A stretch of 17,461 nucleotides of DNA from UBA11524 sp045132495 (GTDB lineage: Bacteria; Bacillota; Clostridia; Christensenellales; Aristaeellaceae). The stretch spans positions 1 through 17,461 of the forward strand of contig JBGUSK010000116.1 in assembly GCA_045132495.1 (NCBI GenBank). The letters are read 5' to 3'. A model generated the notes under the pieces. That model did no database searches and had not been told where the DNA came from. It saw only the letters and a list, made by a program, of their open reading frames with translations. Each line of letters opens with the position of its first letter. Position 1 is the stretch's first letter. A program made the position numbers and the translations under genes. Below are positions 1 through 6,213 of the stretch, piece by piece.

Positions 1-82
1 ACAGACAGGCCAGCGCTCCGTCCATGAGCATAAGCAGCGCCGTTTGCAGCTTTCGGCGCGTATCCTTCTTCGGTTCAGACAT
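1..82 (-). CDS. N-terminal fragment of an unidentified protein (runs off the window)
   Basis: Reading leftward from an ATG at 82-80 there are 27 open codons before the window edge. They begin MSEPKKDTRRKLQTALLML, a short charged stretch followed by a hydrophobic run that could start a membrane segment. An AAAGG ribosome binding site lies about 9 bases before the ATG, and a good sigma-A-like promoter (123-151) points into it. The family cannot be recognised from so little sequence. A membrane protein is an inference only. The gene is divergent from uppP and shares a roughly 180-base intergenic region with it. Confidence 0.5.
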   Translation of the reverse strand, partial: MSEPKKDTRRKLQTALLMLMDGALACL

Positions 83-122
83 ATGCAGCAACCTTTCAAG
101 GAGATTCAAAGTGATTCAATGT

Positions 123-151
123 ATTGTATCATATTTCAGTCGAGGTTGCAA
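123..151 (-). promoter_or_regulatory. Sigma-A-like promoter for the leftward partial gene
   Basis: On the minus strand TTGCAA (151-146) and TACAAT (128-123) are separated by exactly 17 bases. This is close to the TTGACA/TATAAT consensus. The -10 lies about 40 bases upstream of the ATG at 82. The call rests on sequence match and position only. Confidence 0.6.
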
Positions 152-193
152 CGTTCATGCGCTCGGAAGGGAGAATTTCTGCATTTTCCCATG

Positions 194-223
194 TTGCTGA
201 TGACAAATCAAGCGGAATATGAT
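194..223 (+). promoter_or_regulatory. Probable sigma-A-like promoter of uppP
   Basis: TTGCTG (194-199) and TATGAT (218-223) are separated by 18 bases, about 40 bases before the uppP ATG. An overlapping TATACT at 223-228 is an alternative -10. With 123-151 it forms a divergent promoter pair. Confidence 0.5.
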
Positions 224-263
224 ATACTGCTTCGGTATTAGGTTCTGAAAGGAGCTATTCATC

Positions 264-1124
264 ATGGACGCTATTCAGGCTGCGCTGCTTGGCCTCCTGC
301 AGGGACTTGGCGAGTTCCTGCCCATTTCTTCCTCCGGTCATCTGCTGCTGGGCCGCATGATCCTCGACCTGACAATCGACGAATCACCTGCTTACAAGAT
401 GCTGGATATCCTTTTGCATGTCGGCACTTTGATCCCGGTGATCATCGTGTTCTGGAAGGACTGGTGGGCCATTTTGAGGAACCCCTTCAAGTCCAAAACA
501 CTGCTGCTTCTCTTTATCGCCTCCATGCCCACACTGGTGGTGAAGGTTGTCTTTGATGATTTTATTGATGGCTGCGACACGGGCTGGTTCCTGGGCGTCA
601 GCTTCCTGATGACGGCTGTGTTCCTGCTGGCAGCTGAATACGTCAGCGGCAAAAAGGCCCACAAGACCGATAAACCTGGCTTCCTGCATGCCATCATGAT
701 GGGCTGTATGCAGGGCATTGCGTTGCTTCCTGGCGTGAGCCGCAGCGGTTCCACACTTGCAGGCGGCTTGCTGTCCGGCCTGGATCGAAAGAGCGCGGCA
801 AAGTTTTCCTTTATGATGAGCGCCCCTGCCATTGCTGGCGCGCTGCTGTTGGAAGGCAAGGACGCCATCGAAAATGGGTGGATCAAGGATCTTGCCGTTG
901 GTCCGACCATTGTTGGCGTAATCGTCTCTGCCGTAGTGGGATATCTCGCCATCCGCTTCATGCTCAAGCTCGTGACCAAGGTCAGCCTGAACTGGTTCGC
1001 TCTGTATGTGGCGATCCTGGGTGTGCTGTTCCTCGCGCTGCAGCTCTTTGGCTTCCCCGGTGTAACTCCCTTCGCTCCGCCCGCAGAGAGCGCCGCCGTC
1101 CTTGTTGCTCTCGCTGCACTGTAA
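264..1124 (+). CDS. uppP: Undecaprenyl-diphosphatase (UppP/BacA family)
   Basis: This is a polytopic membrane phosphatase that dephosphorylates undecaprenyl pyrophosphate, recycling the lipid carrier for peptidoglycan and other wall polymers. Loss or gain of the family alters bacitracin sensitivity. The protein has 286 residues, close to the usual ~270. Both family signatures are visible: the N-terminal GLLQGLGEFLPISSSGHL at residues 10-27 (catalytic Glu17 and the Ser/His region) and PGVSRSGST at residues 156-164 (conserved Arg160). Several hydrophobic segments follow, matching the expected multi-helix fold. The usual Thr before the catalytic Glu is Gly16 here, a small departure from the common TEFLP motif. 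The ATG is preceded by GAAAGGAG at good spacing. The gene is monocistronic, with its own promoter and a terminator at 1131-1156. Confidence 0.96.
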   Translation: MDAIQAALLGLLQGLGEFLPISSSGHLLLGRMILDLTIDESPAYKMLDILLHVGTLIPVIIVFWKDWWAILRNPFKSKTLLLLFIASMPTLVVKVVFDDFIDGCDTGWFLGVSFLMTAVFLLAAEYVSGKKAHKTDKPGFLHAIMMGCMQGIALLPGVSRSGSTLAGGLLSGLDRKSAAKFSFMMSAPAIAGALLLEGKDAIENGWIKDLAVGPTIVGVIVSAVVGYLAIRFMLKLVTKVSLNWFALYVAILGVLFLALQLFGFPGVTPFAPPAESAAVLVALAAL

Positions 1125-1130
1125 CTCATG

Positions 1131-1156
1131 GCCTGTCCCATCCGGGCAGGCTTTTT
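1131..1156 (+). terminator. Rho-independent terminator after uppP
   Basis: An 8-bp stem (GCCTGTCC at 1131-1138 against GGGCAGGC at 1144-1151, one G-T pair) closes a 5-base loop and is followed by TTTTT (1152-1156). It starts 6 bases after the uppP stop. Confidence 0.85.
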
Positions 1157-1318
1157 CAGTGTAACAAGTGTAAATTTTTCCAGACAAACCGACAAATTAT
1201 GCCTCCTGATTCGTCTATTGTTGGAAGGCGCTTATCGCTATGAGGATCGGAGGTTCACAACATGCGTGAATTTCGAATGAAATCAGCAGGATTTTTCAGC
1301 TTTCTGGACAAGTTCGGC

Positions 1319-1347
1319 TGTACAAATCCTTCCGGAAATGTTATAAT
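1319..1347 (+). promoter_or_regulatory. Extended -10 promoter of the carboxypeptidase operon
   Basis: A perfect TATAAT (1342-1347) is preceded by the extended -10 element TG at 1339-1340. TGTACA (1319-1324), a 4/6 match to TTGACA, lies 17 bases upstream. Transcription would start near 1354, about 34 bases before the TTG start at 1388. This location excludes transcripts from this promoter using the upstream in-frame ATG at 1262, so it bears directly on the start choice. Confidence 0.7.
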
Positions 1348-1387
1348 GTATTTTGTGTTATTATGCTATCGAAAGGGGGCGGACTGT

Positions 1388-2830
1388 TTGCAGCGCTTGA
1401 TGACTTATATTACTCGTGCGATCTGTATGCTGATGATCGCACTTGTGCTGACGTCTCCCTTGACGGCTTTTGCCGAATATGACGCGGAGCATCCCGAGTT
1501 GCTCACCGAGGATGACATCACCGCTGTCTCCTGCATCCTGATCGAGCAGACCTCCGGTGACGTGATCTTTGAGAAGGACGCGGATAAACTGATGTACCCC
1601 GCTTCCACCACCAAGATCATGACCGTACTGCTCGGATTGCTTGCCACCGATGATCTGAACGAACTGGTCAACGTCAGCTACAACGGCTCTAAAACCGGCG
1701 TCCGTACGATGCTTGACCCGAAATCCTCCGTGCTTGGCCTGAAGGAAGGCGAACAGCTGACCATGGAAGATCTGCTCTATGGTACGATCCTGCGTTCCGG
1801 TAACGATGCTGCCATCGCTGTGGCGGAACATGTCAGCGGCAGCGAGGCGGAGTTCGTCAAACTGATGAATCAGACCGCACGTGCCTTTGGGATGTCCAAT
1901 ACCAACTTCATGAACCCTCACGGCCTGCATCATGACTACCATTATACTACCGCCCGTGATCTGGCAACGCTCTCCTATGAAGCCATGAAAAACGAGACCT
2001 TCCGTGAGATCGTCCGTTCAGACCGCCATCAGATGAGCGCCACCAATATGCAGAAGGAGCGGATGATCTCCACCGGTCACCGCATCATGCTCAAAACCTA
2101 CGACGGAAAAGACAACAGCTACTACTACGAGTATATCCAGGGCATCAAATCCGGTACCACCGATGCGGCAGGCTACTGTTACGTCGGCGCAGCGGAAAAA
2201 GATGGCGTGGAGCTGATCTCTGTCGTGCTGTATTCAGACCGCTACAATGTCTGGCGCGACACCAAGAAGCTCTTTGAATATGGCTTCAGCCAGTACACCC
2301 ACACCACGCTGACAGAAATGTATCTTGAGAACCCCCTGAAGGTTTACACCTCCGGCTATGACAAGGATGATATCGGGCTCGGCGAGCTGGAGCTGAGCGC
2401 ATCCCCGGTCGATCCCACGAAGACCGTTGAAATCAGCGGCACCTACGACGAAATTGAGCAGCTGACGCAAAACCTGCGCAATATGGTACTTGTGCAGTAC
2501 ACAAGAGAGCTTAAAGCACCCATCTCCGCAGGCGAGATCATTGGCAAAATGACTTACGTCACAGAAAGCGGCGAGGCAATCGTCTACAACCTGCTGGCAA
2601 CGCGATCGGTCGTTGCAAGAAAGAATCGTCCGCCGTCTCTGTCGGAGATCATCGCCGCCACCGAGGCTGATCCGAACCCCTTCCCGCCCCTCACCCTGGA
2701 GATCGCGTTGATCGTGCTCTCTCCGCTGCTGATTGTGACGGCGGTGATTCTGATCATCCGTGCCATCGTCCGCAGCTACAAGCGTCATTACGCACGTCTG
2801 CCCAGAAACAAAAACCGCTACGTCAAGTAA
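1388..2830 (+). CDS. D-alanyl-D-alanine carboxypeptidase (PBP5/DacF-like, S11 family)
   Basis: This is a serine peptidase of the low-molecular-weight penicillin-binding protein class. It trims the terminal D-Ala from peptidoglycan stem peptides outside the membrane. From the TTG start the protein has 480 residues. It has a signal peptide ending at AFA/EYD. The catalytic motifs are SxxK (Ser73-Thr-Thr-Lys76), SGN (137-139) and KSG (254-256). A PBP5-type C-terminal beta domain follows. Unlike the amphipathic anchor of classical PBP5, the C-terminus has a real transmembrane helix (IALIVLSPLLIVTAVIL) and a basic tail. The TTG has AAAGGGGG 8 bases upstream. An in-frame ATG at 1262 also has a GGAGG site, but it lies upstream of the promoter, would put 42 AT-rich codons before the signal peptide, and is less likely. 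The 263 bases between uppP and this start hold only the uppP terminator and this promoter. The gene is cotranscribed with the DUF2695 gene, 12 bases downstream. Confidence 0.93.
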   Translation: MQRLMTYITRAICMLMIALVLTSPLTAFAEYDAEHPELLTEDDITAVSCILIEQTSGDVIFEKDADKLMYPASTTKIMTVLLGLLATDDLNELVNVSYNGSKTGVRTMLDPKSSVLGLKEGEQLTMEDLLYGTILRSGNDAAIAVAEHVSGSEAEFVKLMNQTARAFGMSNTNFMNPHGLHHDYHYTTARDLATLSYEAMKNETFREIVRSDRHQMSATNMQKERMISTGHRIMLKTYDGKDNSYYYEYIQGIKSGTTDAAGYCYVGAAEKDGVELISVVLYSDRYNVWRDTKKLFEYGFSQYTHTTLTEMYLENPLKVYTSGYDKDDIGLGELELSASPVDPTKTVEISGTYDEIEQLTQNLRNMVLVQYTRELKAPISAGEIIGKMTYVTESGEAIVYNLLATRSVVARKNRPPSLSEIIAATEADPNPFPPLTLEIALIVLSPLLIVTAVILIIRAIVRSYKRHYARLPRNKNRYVK

Positions 2831-2842
2831 GGAGCAATCGTC

Positions 2843-3118
2843 ATGGATGATCGCAGCAAAATAATGAAGATGGAATACAAAGCACAGCAGAAAAAGGCGC
2901 ACCTCCTCACCGCAGATCAGGCGGCTTCACTGCTGCAGTATGTGGAGCTCCGTTTGCAGTATCATACCTGCAAGCACAATCACCGCTTCACTCAGGAATG
3001 GCTGGAACAGCATGTGGACTTCATGAAGCACGACGCAGTTCTGACCGAGCTGGAGGACATGGGCGGCTACTGCGATTGTGAAGTGCTTGCCAACTGCTAC
3101 GAGGACTACGAGCTGTAA
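2843..3118 (+). CDS. Small DUF2695-like protein
   Basis: This is a 91-residue cytoplasmic protein with no signal or membrane segment. Its C-terminal half resembles DUF2695 as I remember the family: a Cys-x-His-x-His cluster (Cys43, His45, His47), then RFTQEWLEQH, and GGYCDCEVLANCY near the end (Cys77, Cys79, Cys85). The conserved Cys/His arrangement could bind a metal, but that is inference; the family has no established function known to me. The first ~20 residues are charged and probably helical. An AAGGAG site precedes the ATG. The gene follows the carboxypeptidase by 12 bases and both end at the terminator 3125-3152, so they form a two-gene operon. That does not by itself give it a wall role. 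Confidence 0.85.
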   Translation: MDDRSKIMKMEYKAQQKKAHLLTADQAASLLQYVELRLQYHTCKHNHRFTQEWLEQHVDFMKHDAVLTELEDMGGYCDCEVLANCYEDYEL

Positions 3119-3124
3119 CCTCTG

Positions 3125-3152
3125 GCCTCCGTGCTGATGTGCGGAGGCTTTT
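3125..3152 (+). terminator. Rho-independent terminator of the carboxypeptidase-DUF2695 operon
   Basis: A 7-bp GC-rich stem (GCCTCCG 3125-3131 with CGGAGGC 3142-3148) is followed by TTTT. It begins 6 bases after the DUF2695 stop. Confidence 0.8.
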
Positions 3153-3171
3153 CTGATAAGAATTGGCGTGA

Positions 3172-3215
3172 TTTCTCATTTGTTTCTCATGATTTCCTTG
3201 CCTGTTTCTCAAGCA
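3172..3215 (+). repeat. Four 11-bp-phased direct repeats (TTTCTCA), candidate response-regulator operator
   Basis: TTTCTCA occurs at 3172-3178, 3183-3189 and 3205-3211, in steps of 11 and 22 bases. The missing register at 3194 holds a degenerate TTCCTTG (4/7 match). The array is one helical turn per unit, and its last copy ends 22 bases before the -10 hexamer at 3234. Tandem half-sites about 11 bp apart are typical operators of OmpR/PhoB-family regulators, and one is encoded in the same operon at 4062. Binding by that regulator is inference. Confidence 0.6.
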
Positions 3216-3230
3216 AAGGTCTTCATGATG

Positions 3231-3239
3231 TGCTATGAT
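3231..3239 (+). promoter_or_regulatory. Extended -10 promoter of the DUF4342/two-component module
   Basis: TGCTATGAT supplies an extended -10 TG-N followed by TATGAT (3234-3239), 51 bases before the ATG at 3291. No good -35 hexamer lies 16-18 bases upstream (AAGCAA at 3211-3216). The repeat array occupies that position instead, as in activator-dependent promoters. Confidence 0.5.
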
Positions 3240-3290
3240 GATATCGTCAATCAAACAAATCCACTTCACAGAATGAAAGGGGTAAACACC

Positions 3291-3992
3291 ATGGCTGCCT
3301 ACACCATCGAAGACATCGAACTCATCCGCCGCAAGAGCGGTATCTCCTATCAGGAGGCCGTCGCCCTGCTGGATTATCACAACGGTAACGTCGCCCGCGC
3401 ACTGGTTGACCTGGAACGCAATGGCCGCATCAAAGAGGGCGCTGCTGAACCTGTCCGGGAGAAAACCGGTTTCTCTGCTACGGTGAATGGAAAGCCCGTC
3501 ACCAAATCCTCCGTGATGGATCTGGTACACAAGTGTTTCCGCGCCCGCGTCAAAATTCGCCGTGAAGAAACCCCCATCCTCAACGTCAGCGCATTGTTTG
3601 CCGTTCTGGCACTGCTGATCAGCCCCCACCTGGTCATTATCGGCCTGATCATCGCCCTGGTGCTGGGTTACAAGTTCTCCTTTGACAAGCACGACCATGC
3701 CTTTGACGGTGAAAACCTGGAGCGTACCGTCCGCAGTGCGGCGGAAAACGTCAAGCATTCCGTCAGCGACTTCACCAGGAGCTTCCAGACTGCTTCCAGC
3801 ACTGAAAAGGCCGAAACCAAAGCTGACGCTTCCGGTGCGGATGACCGCAGCTACTACGCTGCCAACCGCCCCGAACCCACCTATCGTCCCAGCTATCCGA
3901 CCATGAACGTGCCTGTTCAGGTGGAAAGCCAGGACGGCAATGTGACCATTGAGTCTGACAACGAGGGCTATTCCAGCGCAACCGTTGAGTAA
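3291..3992 (+). CDS. DUF4342-type UBA-like membrane-associated protein
   Basis: The protein has 233 residues. Residues 4-44 form a UBA/TS-N-like three-helix domain (TIEDIELIRRKSGISYQEAV, then NGNVARALVDLE). This is followed by a predicted small beta segment with NGKPVTKSSV, and a strongly hydrophobic stretch at 97-127 with a central Pro that can insert as one long or one hairpin membrane segment. This order matches DUF4342 proteins as I know them. The last ~90 residues are polar, Ser/Glu/Tyr-rich and probably disordered. The function is unknown. A position upstream of an OmpR-type regulator and kinase suggests a role in envelope sensing or as a regulator of that pair (inference). The start is set by AAAGGGG 8 bases before the ATG. 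An in-frame ATG at 3168 lies before the promoter and inside the repeat array and is rejected. Confidence 0.82.
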   Translation: MAAYTIEDIELIRRKSGISYQEAVALLDYHNGNVARALVDLERNGRIKEGAAEPVREKTGFSATVNGKPVTKSSVMDLVHKCFRARVKIRREETPILNVSALFAVLALLISPHLVIIGLIIALVLGYKFSFDKHDHAFDGENLERTVRSAAENVKHSVSDFTRSFQTASSTEKAETKADASGADDRSYYAANRPEPTYRPSYPTMNVPVQVESQDGNVTIESDNEGYSSATVE

Positions 3993-3999
3993 CCCCTTC

Positions 4000-4031
4000 G
4001 GAATGCACAGTTATTCTGCGCATTCCCTTTT
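4000..4031 (+). terminator. Weak terminator or attenuator between the DUF4342 gene and the response regulator
   Basis: GGAATGCACAG (4000-4010) pairs with CTGCGCATTCC (4016-4026) with one A-C mismatch around a TTATT loop. Only TTTT (4028-4031) follows. The stem is solid but the U-tract is short, so partial read-through into the regulator gene 30 bases downstream is likely. It would lower kinase/regulator expression relative to the DUF4342 protein. Confidence 0.55.
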
Positions 4032-4061
4032 GCATATCATTGAGCAAAGGAGTCAATTCAA

Positions 4062-4742
4062 ATGAGCCGGATTCTGATCGTGGAGGACGAACGCAAGATC
4101 GCTCGGTTCCTCGAACTGGAGCTGCAGCATGAGGGCTACGAAGTCGATACTGCTGGCGACGGCCGTACTGGCTTGGAAAAGGCCCTGACCTGGAAACCCG
4201 ACCTGATGATCCTTGACCTGATGCTGCCCGAACTGAGCGGCATCGAAGTCTGCCGCCGCCTGCGTCACGAAAGCGACCTGCCCATCATCATGCTGACGGC
4301 AAAGGACGATGTCTCCGACAAGGTTATGGGACTCGACATGGGCGCGGACGACTATATGACCAAGCCCTTCGCCATCGAGGAACTGCTTGCGCGCATCCGC
4401 GTCGGTCTGAAGAAGCATCGTTCCTCCGCCGCACCTGCCTCCGCTGTGCTCACAGCGGGCAAGCTGGTACTTGACCCTGCCAAGTATGCTGTTGCCTGGG
4501 ATAGCAGGCCCATCGCTCTGACCAAGAAGGAATTTGACCTGCTCAAATACCTGATGGAGCACAAGGGACAGGCTGTTACCCGCGATGCGCTGCTTTCCGA
4601 TGTGTGGGGATACGACTATGCCGGCGACACCAACGTGGTGGACGTTTACATCCGCTACCTTCGCCACAAGATTGACGAGCCCTTCCAGGTGAAGACCATC
4701 CACACCATCCGTGCTGTGGGGTACATGTTCAGCTATGAGTAA
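4062..4742 (+). CDS. OmpR/PhoB-family response regulator (ArlR-like)
   Basis: The 226-residue protein has a receiver domain (1-~118) and a winged-helix DNA-binding domain (~130-225). The receiver has the acidic pocket Glu8-Asp9, phospho-acceptor Asp52 (in LMILDLMLP), Thr79 and Lys101 (TKPF). The effector domain has the typical LTKKEFDLLKYLMEH, WGYDY and VDVYIRYLRHKID segments. The N-terminal half, especially ARFLELEL and LDLMLPELSGIEVCR, closely resembles ArlR/CssR-type regulators of Firmicutes. AAAGGAG precedes the ATG. The stop codon overlaps the kinase start by 8 bases, which implies translational coupling and a cognate pair. The phased repeats at 3172-3215 are a plausible autoregulatory target. 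Confidence 0.95.
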   Translation: MSRILIVEDERKIARFLELELQHEGYEVDTAGDGRTGLEKALTWKPDLMILDLMLPELSGIEVCRRLRHESDLPIIMLTAKDDVSDKVMGLDMGADDYMTKPFAIEELLARIRVGLKKHRSSAAPASAVLTAGKLVLDPAKYAVAWDSRPIALTKKEFDLLKYLMEHKGQAVTRDALLSDVWGYDYAGDTNVVDVYIRYLRHKIDEPFQVKTIHTIRAVGYMFSYE

Positions 4743-6168
4743 GCAAACAAGACAGGAGCTGCGGCGGGAAAAGCGTCGGCTCCGCAAAGCCAACCAGCAG
4801 AAGATACACGGTCTCCACGGACGAGTGAAGCATGTGATGAGCAGCTTCCGCCTGTCGCTGACATTCCGCATTGCGCTGCACTATTCCTGGCAGCTCCTGC
4901 GTACAACGCTGCTGGTGATGCTGCTGATGTCCGTGGTTTTGACCTGCCTGACGCTGGCTGATGTGAACGATATCGTCAGTCACCTGCAAAACAGCAGCGC
5001 AGCCGCTGACGGCAGCTTCTCGCAGGGAGACATCCGTCATCCGGCAGTGAAGCATGCAGCCCTTCTCCCCTATCCACATGAGCAGGATGACCTGCCCCTG
5101 CTGGATTTCTGCATCATTGATTTTGATAGTGGGAGCTTGAATGTCCGGGCCAGGCATCACGCTTCCGCCACCATTGAACTCTGCTATGGTCTTTCCCGCG
5201 CTGCGTATACCTGGGCTGCCATTATGGCTGCGTTGCTGCTGTGCGATGCGGTGCGCATCATTTCCTTCATCCGGCAGCGGGAACGTCTTCACAAAACAGT
5301 CCTCGCGCCGATCCGCGACATCACCGAGCTGGCCTCCACACTGTCTGCTTCCAATCTTTCCAACCGCATCAACATCGCAGGAACAAAAAATGAGCTGAAG
5401 GACCTGGCAGTTGTCATCAACAGCATGCTTGACCGCATTGAGCGCAGCTATAACAGCCAGAAGCAATTTGTTTCCGACGCCAGCCATGAGCTGCGCACTC
5501 CCATCGCCGTGCTGCAGGGATACATCAACATGCTGAAGCGGTGGGGCAAGAGCGATCCCGAGGTGCTGGATGAGGGCATCAATGCCATCGCTCAGGAAAC
5601 GCAAAGCATGAAGGAGCTGGTGGAGAGCCTTCTCTTCCTTGCCCGTCACGACAAAAAGACCCTCATGATGGAAATGGAAGCCTTTGATGCGCTGGATGTT
5701 CTGACGGAACTGCACCGCGAGGCTGCCATGGTCTCTCCGGAGGATACTTTCATCCTCAACGCTGCTGAGAGCTGCCCCATGGAGGGCGATCGCAGTATGG
5801 TCAAGCAGGTGATGCGCATCCTGTGCGACAATGCGGTGAAATACACCCCCAAGGGCGGCGTCATCAACCTTGGTATCGAACGGAAGCCCGGTTGGGTGAC
5901 ACTATCCGTGCAGGACAACGGACCAGGCATCTCCCAGGAGGATCTGCCGAAAATTTTCGACCGCTTTTACCGAGCCGATGCAGCCCGCCGTTCCGAGGGC
6001 GGCGGACATGGTTTGGGCTTGTCCATTGCACGCATCATTGTGATGGCACACGGAGGCAAGCTACGCGTCCGCAGCAAAGTTGGCGTAGGATCGACCTTCT
6101 ATGTGGATCTGCCTGAAAAGCAGGAAAGCCTGCAAAATGTCCGTCCCGTCAGCGATGCAGCCAAATAA
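4735..6168 (+). CDS. Sensor histidine kinase (HAMP-HisKA-HATPase), partner of the upstream regulator
   Basis: The 477-residue protein starts with a very basic cytoplasmic segment (1-35). TM1 (~54-76), an extracytoplasmic loop of only ~80 residues, TM2 (~158-178) and a HAMP linker (~179-235) follow. The H box SDASHELRTP carries His251. The ATP-binding domain shows the N box (Asn366 in DNAVKYTPKGG), G1 DNGPGI (394-399), F box FDRFYRAD and G2 GGHGLGLSIARI (from 423). The short outer loop matches no sensor domain that I recognise, so the signal is unknown; membrane or wall stress is an inference from the family and neighbours. The chosen ATG overlaps the regulator stop (ATGAGTAA). An upstream in-frame GTG at 4711 would overlap the regulator by 32 bases and lacks support. 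The terminator at 6176-6211 closes the module. Confidence 0.94.
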   Translation: MSKQTRQELRREKRRLRKANQQKIHGLHGRVKHVMSSFRLSLTFRIALHYSWQLLRTTLLVMLLMSVVLTCLTLADVNDIVSHLQNSSAAADGSFSQGDIRHPAVKHAALLPYPHEQDDLPLLDFCIIDFDSGSLNVRARHHASATIELCYGLSRAAYTWAAIMAALLLCDAVRIISFIRQRERLHKTVLAPIRDITELASTLSASNLSNRINIAGTKNELKDLAVVINSMLDRIERSYNSQKQFVSDASHELRTPIAVLQGYINMLKRWGKSDPEVLDEGINAIAQETQSMKELVESLLFLARHDKKTLMMEMEAFDALDVLTELHREAAMVSPEDTFILNAAESCPMEGDRSMVKQVMRILCDNAVKYTPKGGVINLGIERKPGWVTLSVQDNGPGISQEDLPKIFDRFYRADAARRSEGGGHGLGLSIARIIVMAHGGKLRVRSKVGVGSTFYVDLPEKQESLQNVRPVSDAAK

Positions 6169-6175
6169 TGACCAA

Positions 6176-6211
6176 GCGCCGCCTCCGAACTCCGGAAGCG
6201 GCGCTCTTTTT
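6176..6211 (+). terminator. Rho-independent terminator of the two-component module
   Basis: A 12-position stem (GCGCCGCCTCCG 6176-6187 with CGGAAGCGGCGC 6193-6204, one C-A mismatch) has a 5-base loop and is followed by TCTTTTT to 6211. It sits between convergent genes but has a T-tract only on the plus-strand side. Confidence 0.9.
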
Positions 6212-6213
6212 GT

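Noticed and set aside
384..1195. Two overlapping 267-codon leftward frames antisense to uppP
   Set aside because: UppP signatures and a plus-strand terminator define the real gene. The antisense frames cross that terminator and show no family resemblance.
3168..3290. N-terminal extension of the DUF4342 protein by 41 codons
   Set aside because: It would include the repeat array and the -10 promoter. The ATG at 3291 has a well-spaced AAAGGGG site and starts exactly at the UBA-like domain.
4711..4734. GTG start for the histidine kinase
   Set aside because: It adds eight residues that are a shifted reading of the regulator's C-terminus. The ATG at 4735 in the classic stop-start overlap is preferred.
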